Assembly: GCA_027919835.1 (NCBI GenBank)
Contig: JANVFP010000026.1
Span: forward strand, 372,001-436,000
Reading direction: 5' to 3'
Length of the DNA: 64,000 bases
Source: Lentinula raphanica
Taxonomy: Eukaryota; Basidiomycota; Agaricomycetes; Agaricales; Omphalotaceae
The notes below the pieces were generated by a model, which was not told the origin of the DNA, ran no database searches, and saw only the letters and a list, made by a program, of their open reading frames with translations. The position numbers and the translations under genes are program-made. Each line of letters starts with the position of its first letter. Positions within the stretch are counted from its first letter, which is position 1. Positions 1-11,310 of this stretch are shown here, piece after piece.

Positions 1-1238
1 TCCACTTAGGTGGATAGCGAAGCAATTTCCGGACTAAGTCTAGCAAAGCGTTGGCATCATCGGGAGCTGCTGTTGGCAGGTTTGGCAAAAGTTGTTCATC
101 CAATGGCACCCCATCTACTTTAGTAAATTCAACCTTTTGAGCATCAGGCAGAGATTTAAAGCCCGGCCATGCCCAACTCTTCGCTTCCTCTTCCTCGTTC
201 GCAGGTTCTCTGGGTGTGCCAAAGATCTTAAATATACTCCAAGCCAAGCCAATCTCACCACGAGAGGCATCGAATAGAGAGGAACGACTGTAGCAGGCGG
301 AAGGATTCCAAGTTGAAGAATTGGAGTCGGATGCGAAGGGGGAAGTGACGTAGGAGGGATAGGTGAAATCGTCGGATGATGGCGACGAAGGGGTGAGCGA
401 TGTGAAGAACTCAACGAACATCGCGCCGAGACTCCACATGTCTATAGCATACGCATCGTACGAGCGTGTTCCAAATAGAAGCTCTGGTGCGCGGTAAGGG
501 CTGAGATTTCCGTTCAGGTTTGAGATATACAGATAGAGACTCAACGGACCCAGTAGAGACCTCAAAATACATGCTGTCTTCGTCCTCAGGCCACAGATCA
601 TCATTCTTGTCATCTCTGGACCCATCCCAAACTATTCCAAAGTCAATCAGTGTGACGCGTCCGGTGGGCGTCAGTAACACATTCGCAGGCTTGAGATCGC
701 GATGGGCGATACGTTGTTCGTGTAAATAGGCCACAGCATTGATGATTTGCATCATAAGAGAGCGCGTCAGGATAAGAAAGTTCGAAAGAGGGTCTTTGAC
801 AGGGAAAACCAAAGTAGCTTTGGGTTGCGGTACGAAATGCGCAGAATCCAAGAGGGTAGACAGCGAATGAGGTATGAAAGGCATCCAAATACTCATAGTA
901 TTCTGGGCCCTGTCCAGTAGAGAATCGATGACTGAGATGACCTTGAATTCGATATGTCAATTACGGTTCGAGAAGAGTTGAACTATTCGTACGTTAGGAT
1001 GAGAAAGAGATTTGAGGACTCTGCACTCCTTCATGATATCGTGTGGCTCTTTTGCCCATTTCTTGATTGTTGTAGACGTCTTGACCGCAAGCAGCCGAGG
1101 CTCACGGTTGTCTACAGATGCCCAGGTCTTTGATACAGTCGAAGCAAGGCCCTCTGCGATTATTTCAAAGGCGTCGCCGGTCTCTTCGCTGTCTTCTGAA
1201 TTGACCAAGTGGAGATCATCGAGGGTCTGTGGGAGCAT
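1..1238 (-). CDS. CDK-activating-kinase-like protein kinase (Cak1/Csk1 type), 3' end cut by window edge
   Basis: This is a Ser/Thr protein kinase read on the minus strand. The catalytic landmarks are in order: LAVKTS with the ATP-binding Lys, the KECRVLK glutamate, HRDLKPAN (catalytic loop), DFGIVWDG, PYRAPELLFGT after a spliced junction, and AIDMWSLGAMFVEFF. Two introns are clear: one after SHPN, resuming VISVIDSLLDRAQ, and one between STG and PYRAPE with a GTCCGT donor. The glycine-rich loop is degenerate: AEGLASTVSKTW keeps only its first glycine. Loss of this loop is known from the yeast monomeric CDK-activating kinase Cak1, so I infer a Cak1/Csk1-like role in phosphorylating CDK T-loops. 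A long insert rich in Ser and Pro follows subdomain IX. The C-terminus lies beyond base 1. The gene shares a 190-bp upstream region with the divergent ankyrin gene. Kinase identity is firm and the subfamily is inferred. Confidence 0.85.
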
Positions 1239-1428
1239 TTAGGGTGAAAAAGATGTTGAACAGTTAAGAACACTTGCATCCGTCAAGGACATGAAAAAAA
1301 TGAAGATGATGGTAAGAAAACATGTTGTAGCGTAATCAAAAAGTTGATCACCATCTGTTTTGTTTCTTCTATTTCCACCTCTTTTGATCATTGTCTTCTA
1401 CGTTCATCCCGGCTGTTACGACCACATC
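1239..1428. promoter_or_regulatory. shared upstream region of divergent kinase and ankyrin genes
   Basis: A 190-bp gap lies between the start codons of the minus-strand kinase and the plus-strand ankyrin gene. It must contain both 5' UTRs and both core promoters. I see no convincing TATA box. The stretch before the ankyrin ATG is pyrimidine-rich (about 1355-1400), as is common before fungal start sites. Confidence 0.4.
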
Positions 1429-2202
1429 ATGTCCGAAGACGAAGGGGCCAACAATAGTACGTATGTCACCTTTCGTTATTTCAGATTATTTCAAGGTTTA
1501 ATTCTCTTCCAAGATCAGCGGTTATTGGCCGCAGCTAGAGAAGATAATGAGGAATTGCTGCTCGAAGTGTTCGAAGCCGGAGGTTTCGATATAAACTTTC
1601 AGGATGGGTCTGTACGTTTTTCATTCTAACCTCGAGCCGTTCTGATTACAACGTAGAGTGGGCAATACAGGTATGAAAGTCTTTGTTCTACCTAGCAGCC
1701 GTAACCAACTGGCGTTATTGGGATCAACCAGCTTTACATATCGCGTGAATATCTTCCATTTCATGTCGCACATTCCTCGTCCTGACATTCTCTCAGCGTA
1801 CAGAATGGCTCGGCAGACGTCTTAGAACATATACTCTCCCATGAAGACTGTGATGTCGATCCTATCAATCGAATCAATCGAGCGACACCCCTTCATCTGG
1901 CGTGTCAACTGGAAGATGACGGTATGCGCTCGTATATGGTCGAGTCGCTGTTAGATGCCGGCGCGGACACCACGATACGCGACAAGAATGGAGAGTTGGC
2001 AGAGACCTTCGTTCCGCCAACTGATGTGGAGACCAAAGCATTGTTTAGAAAGGCACGAGCGCAGGTTCTTACGGTGTCACAGGATGATATAGCTAGTGGA
2101 AGTGGTAAGCAATCCATTCTCGTACTCGAACGGGGTATTCACTCAAATCGTTCGGTAGATGATGAAGGAGACATCGCAAGCTCGGGTTCAGCATCCGATT
2201 GA
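1429..2202 (+). CDS. small ankyrin-repeat protein, Yar1-like
   Basis: The protein is about 200 residues long and built from ankyrin repeats. My exon model is 1429-1456, 1514-1607, 1657-1670, 1732-1744 and 1797-2202. It gives an acidic start (MSEDEGANN), then QRLLAAAREDNEELLLEVF, INFQDGVGNTALHIAVQNG across two tiny exons, a second repeat ending in RATPLHLACQ, a third with LLDAGADTTIRDKNG, and a tail ending in SASD. The size and layout (three repeats and a charged tail) match the yeast ribosomal-protein chaperone Yar1, which protects Rps3. That function is inferred from overall resemblance only, because many small ankyrin proteins look alike. The two consecutive microexons (14 and 13 nt) are needed to restore the GNTALHIA motif. 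The donor after exon 2 is an unusual GTCTGT. Confidence 0.8.
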
Positions 2203-3511
2203 TATAGATATCAGATAATATGGGCGATTAACTTTGTGCTCTCTCGGTCCACGAATGTATCGTAAGTAATGCTCCAATTTTAATGGATTACTTGACAAGA
2301 CGGTCTGGACGGGGATATCGATGAACGCGTAATTCATGGCCCATTCCGCAAGAGAAAACTGCCGATACGGCTATCCATCGATGCTACAGCCTCTAGGAAC
2401 TTGCAAGGAACCTCCTTACTGTGCCTCTTCCAATCTTTTCGTATTCTTTTTTTTCTTTTGAACAGGACACTCGAAATGTTCACGCGTCATTCAAGTCACC
2501 CCGATTCCGCGACAATGGCGACTCGGAGAGCTTTCAAGGTATTGTTTAACCGGTTTCGAACTTCAGCTTCTTCTAGTCGACTGAAAGACTGTACCAGGCT
2601 TGTCCAAACGATCATATTCTCTGTACACAACGTATTCTATCCATGTCCACGTCCATGTCATATGGCCATCTTCTGGAAGGCGTTGACTGTATGAAGAGGC
2701 TCGTCTTCACATTGGTCGAGGTGGCAATGTTATTCCAACTTACTTCCTTGGTGATTGACAGAGTCAATAGCAGAACAGTGTCCAATGAGAAACTTTGACG
2801 GAACGCATGCTGTACCAGGCTGTACCGTCAATATGAACACGAATCCGTGGATACCGAGAGGCTCAAACTCTGCGACTAGGCTCTTCGCTATGTCGTAAAC
2901 ACTCCTCGTCTCTTGAGCGCCACTCAATTATTAGTTCACCCTCGATCAACGTCCAATCCGAGGCGTTGGAGGTTGCATATAATCTGCACACATACCAAGT
3001 TCATGCAACCAAAAAAGAAAAACTAAAGTTACTGCAGTGATTCGAAGCCGACTCCGCTGTTTTCAAGGCCGAACGCAGAGTACATATACTCTATGCCTCT
3101 TTATCGCCACGGTCAGTCTTGCCCATTGTTCAAGCTTCCTACTTGATGCTCGTCCAAGTCGAGATCTGTACGCACTTGACGTGATTGATCTTCTGATATG
3201 TTTACCCCTCGCCCCCAATCACAGCCGATCCCATCACACCTTGAAGAAAAGAAATCCCCGAACATTTCAAAGAGAGAGATGTGGCAAGGAACACAGGGGT
3301 CGGTCGTATATGCTTGCTTCGAATCCAATTCTAATCCTGTCCATTATACGATGAGCTAACGTCTGTTCTGGCCTGTCGGACTCGAACTGGGAACTGTGTC
3401 AACATGAAATGTAATGGCAGGGAGTCAAGGTACCTTACATCGAAAAGTCGAATATTCGGTGGTACGAGCGGATATTAGGTATCAGTCCTTGGGGCCTGCA
3501 TGGCCTTCTCG
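2203..3511. other. intergenic region without a recognised gene
   Basis: No exon chain with a recognisable family could be built on either strand. Open frames at 2401-2694 (+) and 2730-2927 (-) show no domain, signal peptide or supporting splice sites. The last 150 bp carry tRNA-like promoter boxes in the wrong order (see rejected items). The 3' UTR of the ankyrin gene and the promoter of the next gene must lie here. Confidence 0.4.
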
Positions 3512-3518
3512 TATAAAG
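3512..3518 (+). promoter_or_regulatory. TATA box of the fruit-body-type secreted protein gene
   Basis: TATAAAG lies 69 bp upstream of the ATG at 3587. It is followed by a pyrimidine-rich leader, as in strongly expressed fungal genes for secreted proteins. The box is seen directly. Its use is inferred. Confidence 0.55.
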
Positions 3519-3586
3519 GGCGAAGGTTTTCACTGCAGCATCCCAGCTCAGAGTCCTCACTTCTCTTCAGCTAACTCACAAACACC

Positions 3587-4539
3587 ATGCGCTTCTTTGC
3601 ATTGCTTGCTACTGCTGTCCTCAGTGTCGTTGTCCGTGCAGACTCTGACACTGCTGCTAGTGCTGCCTCCGCTGCAGCCAGCGCTCCTTCGTCCTCTGCG
3701 GCCGCCCTTTCCGCCTCGTCTTTCGCGAATGCCACTCTTCAAGAAAACTTGAGCAACAGCTTGAGTCAAGCCAACTTCTACGTGCGTCTCTCCTGCAAGC
3801 TGTCCTGTGCATACTATTTTGACGATCTCCCTACCATATAGGGTGCTCCGATCCCTCCTTGGGAAGTCGGGTGCCACCCAGGGTGGTACTACGGCAATGA
3901 CCCGGGAGCCGTCGTTGGTTGGACTATTCCTTGGCTTTTGGACGCTGTATAACCCACTTTCTTGTTTTGACTGCTGTCATTGACTGAATATCCTTTCAGC
4001 TCATCTGTGACATCCTTGATCTTCTCCCTTTCTGCCTTCACTGCCCGGTCCCCAAGCCTCCCCCGAAGAACGGATGGGTTCAAACTTTCAGTAATCTCAA
4101 TGGCGCCACTCAAGCTTCTGACTATTTGACCTACGGACTCGTCGATACCATCGAAGGTCGGTGTTTTCGTAAATATTGCCACTGTATGCCCTCAAGCTCA
4201 TATTTTCTTCGACAGACTGTCAGACCATGTGTCTCGGCGTCTCAGGCTGTGCCTTCATCAATAGTGAGTGTTATTCGTCCTATCGAATGATGTGTGGTCC
4301 ATCAACTGTCTGTAGCCTATCATGATGTCAATGGCAAGGTTTGTGTCCCTTACTGTCATCAAGTATCATATCTGAAGACTAACACACCACTAACTCAGAA
4401 CGGGTCTCCTCTGCTCACTTGTGCCTTGTTCAAGGATTGTCACGATGCGTCCGATGCCGACAACAAAGGTGGACAGACACAGCCCGATGGAAGCGTCGAC
4501 TACATCACAGACAGCAATGGCTTTTGTCTGCAATCTTAA
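3587..4539 (+). CDS. secreted fruit-body-specific-type protein of Agaricomycetes
   Basis: The N-terminus MRFFALLATAVLSVVVRA is a clear signal peptide. An Ala/Ser-rich stretch follows (about residues 22-50), with a possible N-glycosylation site at NAT. After the first intron the mature part reads GAPIPPWEVGCHPGWYYGN, then a Cys/Pro-rich link (LICDILDLLPFCLHCPVPKPPPKNGW). It ends in a PAN/apple-like Cys module: NGATQASDYLTYGLVDTIED, CQTMCLGVSGCAFIN, TYHDVNGK and GFCLQS. Short introns separate these blocks (first at 3782-3841). The layout resembles proteins annotated as fruit-body specific in gilled mushrooms, whose molecular function is not known. That family assignment is from memory of its motifs, not a search. 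The gene has its own TATA box and an ATG in good context (CACCATGC). Confidence 0.8.
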
Positions 4540-4736
4540 TCCATCGAGTTCAAAAAGAGTGTTTACCAGTTCTACTATGTAGTTACAAAGTCGCACGATT
4601 CACGAATGACACGAAAGCTACATATTCATGTTCTAGTCCTGGCTTCTTGGCTGTTGCTCTGGCTCTTCATTACAATTGGGAACTATGTACATACTTGGTG
4701 GTACTAACTTCGATGGGAACATCATATTGACCGCAT

Positions 4737-4742
4737 AAAAAA
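4737..4742 (-). terminator. Pol III T-run terminator of tRNA-Met
   Basis: Six A residues on the plus strand are T6 on the minus strand, starting 6 nt past the tRNA 3' end. This is the usual RNA polymerase III stop signal. Confidence 0.75.
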
Positions 4743-4747
4743 GACAG

Positions 4748-4847
4748 TGCTCCCTGCAAGGCTCGAACTTGCGACCTCGAGATTGTAAGACGAGAACGCC
4801 TCTCAAGAAATATGAGACTCGCGCTCTACCGACTGAGCTAAGGAAGC
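4748..4847 (-). tRNA. trnM-CAU: elongator tRNA-Met (CAU) with a 27-nt intron
   Basis: Read on the minus strand, the gene folds as a complete cloverleaf. The acceptor stem GCTTCCT pairs with AGGGAGC, with discriminator A. The D arm starts TAGCTCAGTCGG (A box). The anticodon loop is CTCATA plus A, with CAT as anticodon. The T arm is GCGAG-TTCGAGC-CTTGC (B box). A 27-nt intron (4784-4810) sits one base 3' of the anticodon, the canonical nuclear position. The mature length is 73 nt before CCA. The sequence matches the eukaryotic elongator, not initiator, type in its acceptor stem and its TCTCATAATCT anticodon region. A T6 terminator follows. The gene lies 175 bp beyond the SMC4 stop codon on the same strand. 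Confidence 0.95.
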
Positions 4848-5022
4848 ACAAACTTCACCGCCCCTAGTCCCATTTCGTTCTCCGGGGACCGGAACGAGGG
4901 AATTTGAAGTACTCAACTGCAAAGGCAAGAAGTTATGATAAGTATGTACAGTATACAAGTAGAGATACAGCTCGTAGCGTATATATAATGTCTGTTGTTC
5001 AATCACAGAACTGTGAACACCC

Positions 5023-8000
5023 CTAGGTAGACTTTGAAGGACTGCCATCATGGGAGTTTGCAGGTCGTGCAACGAGAGCATGGTTGTCAATCGAAATGCT
5101 CTGCGTGACGTTGGCCGTCTTGTATATTCCAATGAGGCGATGACTGAGTTCGAACATGTCATTTCTAGAAATGTTCAGTTATTAGTATTCTCTGGCAGTT
5201 CGAGGACATAACCTACCGAAGAGAGATTATAATGAATTGAGCATTCTTCGTCCGATCTTTAATATAGTTCGCGATGATGGACACGTTTCTGAAGTCCAAA
5301 GCGGCATCGATCTCGTCCATGAAGTAAAGAGGCGTAGGCTAGTCGAATATAGTCGGAACCTGGCTTCGCGAAGGGGAACAGATACTCACCTTGAAGACAT
5401 GTAAGGCAAAGACTAGTGCAAGAGAGCTTAAAGTCTAACGGTGGCACTGTCTCAGTAAAGCTTATCTCATCTTGAGTCTAGGACCTGACCTTTTCTCCGC
5501 CTGAAAGATTGGAGATATTCTTCCAACTCTTCTTCGGCGGCATGACACTGAAGATAATTCCTTCGGCAAAAGGATCCATACTGTCGACCAACTCGAGCTC
5601 TGCATTCCCGCCTTGCGTTATCATCTAGAAGCCAATATTCACATTAGTCCTAATACCTGCGAAATGAGTACAGCTAACTCACCTGATACATTTCCTTCAA
5701 TTTTGATGAAATAACATTGAAGCCACTCATGAATTCTTCCAGACGCTGTTTGCGAAGATCCTCATACTTCTTCTTTTGAGCATCGCGTAAAGCAACAACT
5801 TTTTCAAGATCATCGTGTCGACTGAGGAACTCTGCTTCTCGACGCCTGTACTCTTGGAGCACATTCAAGTTGGGTTGTTTCGCTCGTTTGAGTTGATCTG
5901 GAGATAGGGATGAGTTCTGATGAAGATGAGAGCCACAACATTACACGCCTTCCAAAGCCTGCACATCGACCTTCATATCTCGTTCCCTGAATTTTTGAAG
6001 TTCCGAGGTCTTGTACTCGTGAAGTTTGTTCCAATTGTCGTCTTCCTTAGGAGGTCCAGCTTTATCGACGCCTTCCCTTTCGCTCTTCTGGGCTTTACTT
6101 TCACCTTGATCTTCACCTGCCACTTCCTCGTCTTCTTCCTCACCTCCTTCATCTTCTTCGTTGCTATACAGAGACGTAAGCATCAACGAGAGTCAAAAAA
6201 GGAGGAACGCACTCGATATCCTCCAGCTTCAAGGCATCATGTAACTGTCGGAAATGTTCCACTTGAGCGGCGAAGCGATCAGCATCCTTTTGATAATTAT
6301 CGATTGCCTTCTGAAGTTTGATCTACGACCGAACGTCAGACAGTAAACAACAAGCTCTGGCGTCGGAAACCAACCTCCGTCTGCCGAAACGCTTCTACCG
6401 CCTCAGTCTTTTCATCAAGCTGAGCCTTACGTTCGGCCAATGCTTCTCGCTTGCTTTCTTCAGCTGCCTCAGCTGCTTCTACTTTTGCCTTCACATCTTG
6501 CACGAAACCTCGTAACTCTTCCAGCTGGCCATCGAGCTCCGCCAGCTCTTTTTCCATGTCTGTCAGCGCAGCGGTATCGTTCTCTAGAGTGTCCTGATAT
6601 TTCTCGACATCCTTTTCTGCTTTGGTTTTGGTAACTTCAGCATTGGTGATGAGGTCGTTCGTGAGGTCGATGTGATTCTTGAGGCCTTCGACTTTGGATT
6701 TTTGGGCCATGAGTTTCGATCCTCCGATTTTCATGATCTTGTCCTCGACCTCTTGAAGGGCCATCTCGATTGTACTGGCCTGTCCCTTCAAGTCTTCGAT
6801 TTCGACCTCGTATCGAGCGATGTTATCTTCAAGAACTTTGATTCGAGCGACGTCATTTTTGTCCGGCTTTGACTGTGCCCTGTAACGAGTGTTATCTGTG
6901 ACCATGTCGAAGAGCAAATCAGAGAACTACTTTGTATTCCTCAAACGTTTCTCTGCTTCCTCGATGCGAGACTTTCCTTGCTGGATATCAAGACCTAGTT
7001 TTTCATATCGAAGGTCGATCTCTGGACCAGAACGGTTGAGTGACTCCAATTCTGCTTCTGCACTCCGGACAGCGGCGGTCGCTTCTTCAAGTTTTGCCTG
7101 AGCCTGCTCCCGTTCGCGCTCAAGTTCCTGCAACTGCCGAGGGCTGATGGAATCTTTCGCGAGCTTTGCGCTCATTCCACCCTTCGCCGGGGCCCCTCCA
7201 CCTCCAGTCATGGCTCCGGATGTCTCGATGACTTGACCGGCGAGTGTGACAACCTTGGCTCGCTTCTCGCCGAAAGCTATACGATTAGCCTGATCCATGT
7301 CTTTTGCAACCAGGGTATCACCGACAGCTTTGTAGAAGACCTCTGCGAACTTTGGGTCTTTAGGTGTGATTAGGTCGAATAGTCTTGGAACATTTTCTGG
7401 TGTTTTTGGAGGAGAGAGTACTGCTTGGCTGTAGCTGATTTTTTCGAGGACCAGGAAAGTTGCACGACCGATGTTGTTTGAGCGCAGGTATTCGAGACAG
7501 GCTTGTCCTTGCGCCACAGTATCAACGACCATGTTGTTCAGGCTTCCGCAAGCAGTGGTGATCGCGACATCATATTTCTCTGGTATCGTTCCTAGGCTCC
7601 CCAAACGACCCTAAGCGAACGGTCAGTCTAAACCTTGTCAAGCAGAAGGGAACATACATGGAAGCCAGTGATTCGTCCGCTCTCCTGCATACGGGTGAGG
7701 CTGTCCAGGACTTTGCCTTGAGATCGGGTTTCGGCTTGAGATGATTTCGCCTCTAGCACTCGTTGGTGGGATGACGAGGCTTTGGCGCGCCAAGTTTGTT
7801 CCGATTCTTGTGCTTCCTTCAATCGTGAAGACCGAATTTAGATTCAATGGGAACAGGGTATATGATAGTTCACGCACAGTCAGTTTTTGGACGATGGCAT
7901 CTCTCTTGTGTTTGAGCTCCGCCTTTTCACTTCTCGCATCTGCGAGCTGCTTCACCTTGTCCTCTTGCTCAGACTTTACCTTCTCCAAGTGTTCCTCGGC

Positions 8001-10666
8001 CTCTTGCAAAGCAGTCTGGATAGATTCGACCTTCTTGACCAAAGCGTCACGTTCACCGCGCGCAACGTCGATTTCGGTCTGCTTCGTATTGATCTTCGCA
8101 GTCCAAGGTTGCAAATCCTTCTGTAGTGCCTCTTTCTGATCGTAGAATTTCTGAGTTTTATCTAGAAACGATCAGTGTCGATTTTGCGCAAGGTATACTG
8201 GTCATGAATACCTCGAAGGCTGTCCTGAATCTCCTCCAGCACTTTCTCCTCTTTGACCAAAGACTCTTCGTAGGTTTGAAGATTCTTCTTCTCCTTCTCG
8301 AGTTTTTCTTCGCTGTCTTCGATCATGTGGTGCGCAGATTTGAGAGAGGCTTGAGCCTTCGATGAACGATGAGTATGGGTAAGTTGAACCGACAATGATA
8401 TCGACTTACATCGTTCACACTTTTCTTGAGTTTCTTGGCCTTTCCCGCCGCATGTTTCCTCTTCTCCGACAACCCAATCTCCTGTTTCTCGTGTTCGGCT
8501 AGAGACTGCACCGCTTCCGCTACGAGTTTTTGAACTTCCTGGGGGGAATAATGAGAGAATGGCAGATGGTGTTCAATAGAAAACCTACCTTGTAGCCTTT
8601 TTCAAATGCTTTATAGTCAGCCTGAAGGGCCTGCAGATGTTCTATGTCGTCCTTATTCTTCGCTTTCTCTTCCTCCAGCTTCTGCTCAGCTTCATCCTAC
8701 ACAAGAAGTGTCAGGTCAAGTCTCGTCAAAAAAACAAAAGCGAGAGTACCATTTGATCGCGAATCCTGTTCTCGCTATTGAGCGTCTGCCAGATGTACCA
8801 CTGATAGAGCTTAGAATGTGCTCGCACTAGCTCGTTCTGCAGCTTCAGATAGTCTTCAGCCTCTTTCTTCTTGTCTTCCAGCGCGTTCTTCTCCTTTTCG
8901 ACGAGACGCAATCGGTTCAGCTTTTCTTGACGGCTTTCCTGAAGATTCTCCAAGTCCACAAAAGCAGTCTCGATGGGCTCTTTGTACTTGGAGGTGCCAA
9001 TGATATCCTCCAAGTACTCGAGGAGCCCTTCGTCGTGCTCTCCGCCTTTGGGTTTCATTTGAGCGATAGACTCGACTTCTCCCTAGAAACGGTGGCATTC
9101 GCATGTGCTCGACAAGTTAGTAACGAAGAGTACGAACCTGTAAAATCAAGAATCGTTTGTGGTCGAGATCGATTCCTCGTCCCTTCAGAAGGCTTTGAAC
9201 TTCCTTGTAGGAGCTGCTACGTCCGTTGATCGTGTACGTGCTGGTATTGTCTTTGTACGCGTGACGTCCAACTACGAGATTCGAACCAGGTACAATTTCG
9301 AAAGCATCGGCACCAGGCTGCATCGTCGTTAGCCTTCTTATTCTGATCATCATTTGCTGGAACTTACCAAGTCAATGATTTCCCGAAAATGAACCTCGAC
9401 AGAGCACTGCCCGAGATCTGGGTAGCGAGCGGAGTTGTGAATCAGCTCTGATAATTTGCCCTGACGCATCTTTGAGGCTCGATATCCAAAGACGAAAAGA
9501 AGGGCGTCTATGGTGTTGGATTTTCCGGATCCATTCGCTCCGACGATGGAAGAAAAAGACTACGAGTCGATTAGAGAGCACGAAGGGTTCAACAATCAGA
9601 CAATGCCTACCTTGTGAAAAGGGCCAATCTCCTGTCTACCAGCATAACTCTTGAAGTTGACAAGCGCGAGCTTGTGTATGACGAGTCGCGATTGGGGACC
9701 CTTGGGCTCTTCAGGAGCGGGCTGAGTTGCAGGTTGAGACTGAGGCAAAGACGGTGGATGATCCATCAGAAGCGACTTTTCTTCTTCCTCCTCTTCCTCC
9801 TCTTCGTCCTCCACATCCTCCTTTGGCGCATTCTTCTCTTCGTCCTCATCCATAGCATTCCCATTCAAAACACGATTGGATCCAGAGGCCCTGGGCTTCG
9901 TCGGAGACATGTACCCACGCGGTTTTCTCTTTGGCACCTCGTACTCCTCGACGTCAGATTCCTGTTCGTCCTGTTTGTTTCCCGGTTTGGAGACGTGATC
10001 TTCTTCTTCTTCATCTGATATAGGAATCACTTTCGGTGCATGGGTGGTACGTGAAGGCCGTGTTTCCTTCTTCACAGCGCGCAGAGACCCTGAAGCCTGT
10101 CGAGATTTCGATTTGGGTTTCTCGGGCTGCTGGGAGATTTCTTCCTCCTCCTCCTCCTCTTCTTCTTCTTCGTCGGATGAGATGGGCACCGGTTTCTTCT
10201 GAGGACGACCTGTACGAGGCCTAGCTGACGCGCGAGAGGAGCGAGCTTGTTTCGCGGTCTGTCGAGATCTCCCGATGGACGCTTCTTCATCATCATCATC
10301 TTCATCATCTAAATGCTCTTCATCATCAGCCCTATCTATCGACGGCCTCTTCTTCTTCTGCGGAGGCTGAGCCTCATCTCTATCCTCATCCTGATCTGTT
10401 CCCGACACCAGTTCCTCTTCAACCGTAGGCTCGATCGGCCCCCGACGCGTCGATTTCCTAGATCTAGTCGACGACGCGGTACTCAGACGGCCTGAGGAGC
10501 CTCTTCGTGAGTTGGAAAGTGGTTTTTGGACGTTTTCCTTCTCGAGTTCGAGGTCGGTGACGGTGACAGGGGGTTGGCTTCTTTTACGCTTCATTGCGTT
10601 GGGTAGAGGTGGAGGTGGAGTTGGTTCCACAGATGTTCGAGAGCGAGAAGAGCGACGAGGAGGCAT
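5023..10666 (-). CDS. SMC4: condensin subunit SMC4
   Basis: This is an SMC ATPase of the condensin complex, which compacts mitotic chromosomes in the nucleus together with SMC2 and the kleisin and HEAT subunits. The start MPPRRSSRSR at 10666 leads into about 330 residues of charged low-complexity tail with poly-Glu/Asp runs. The head begins RLVIHKLALVNFKSYAG. Walker A is GANGSGKSNT near 9512-9550. Long coiled coils flank a hinge (LGSLGTIPEKYDVAITTACG, about 7540-7600). The C-terminal half carries NISNLSGGEK near 5490-5540 and the Walker B end FMDEIDAALDFR near 5300-5330. The reading frame closes at ANSHDGSPSKST. The motif combination and the hinge are those of SMC4, not SMC1-3. Many short introns interrupt the gene. 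An in-frame ATG at 10795 adds 43 hydrophobic residues and was not used. Confidence 0.95.
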
Positions 10667-11310
10667 CGTCGGTCCTAGGTTCGAGTGTGCTGCTGAGACG
10701 ACGTTCTGGGTTGATTTAAGATTAGAATTTGAACAAAGGAGTTGGATTATGATAGGCGCACAAACAATGAACAAACAGATCAACGTGATATGCACGTGCT
10801 AGGACTTGACTCGCGTCTACTCGCGTTTGATTCAGATCATGATGAATCTGATGAGTGTATAGCTTGGCCAGGCTCAAGCTGCACCGAAACCTCAGTTATA
10901 ACCTCTAATTTCAAAGGTTGAGCTCAAACTAGCACAGAGGAGTCGCAGTCGTAAAGTTGACCATAATGTTTTGTACGGGGCCGCCGCTTTCGTTCAATTT
11001 TCAAGCTTCTCGGCATTGCCAGAATTTGGGCAAATGAGCCCTAATGAACCTGCCATACTGTAACTCAGCTTTGAGGCCCGAGGAAACTCAAAAGTAGGTT
11101 GTCAGCCACAAAGTCGAGTGGCAAACAGTTCAGTGCAAGAGTTTACAGGTTTCAGTAAAAGTTGATTACCAGGACTGGTCGTTCAAGCGTTGAATTTCCC
11201 TACTTCTGATAAATGGATGACAAGACAGGCGATGCCATTGAACATTCACAATGTACAATCTCTACAATCGCTCTCGTGTGTCACGTCCACCAAGGAGTCG
11301 AACAGGCCAA
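10667..11310. other. intergenic: SMC4 promoter and cyclophilin 3' region
   Basis: This 644-bp gap lies between the SMC4 start and the end of the cyclophilin gene, both on the minus strand. I find no supported coding exon, RNA gene or repeat. Direct CTCGCGT motifs occur near 10810-10828 (ACTCGCGTCTACTCGCGTT). They contain an ACGCG core on the other strand, which resembles the MluI cell-cycle box of yeast G1/S genes. That reading is an inference. Confidence 0.35.

Noticed and set aside
3290..3430. tRNA-like A-box and B-box sequences on the minus strand (AGTTCGAGTCC and TTAGCTCATCG)
   Set aside because: The B-like box precedes the A-like box on the strand read, and no acceptor or anticodon stems form around either one.
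10667..10795. Upstream in-frame ATG extending SMC4 by 43 residues
   Set aside because: The extension is hydrophobic and unlike any SMC4 N-tail. The ATG at 10666 begins the usual basic tail.
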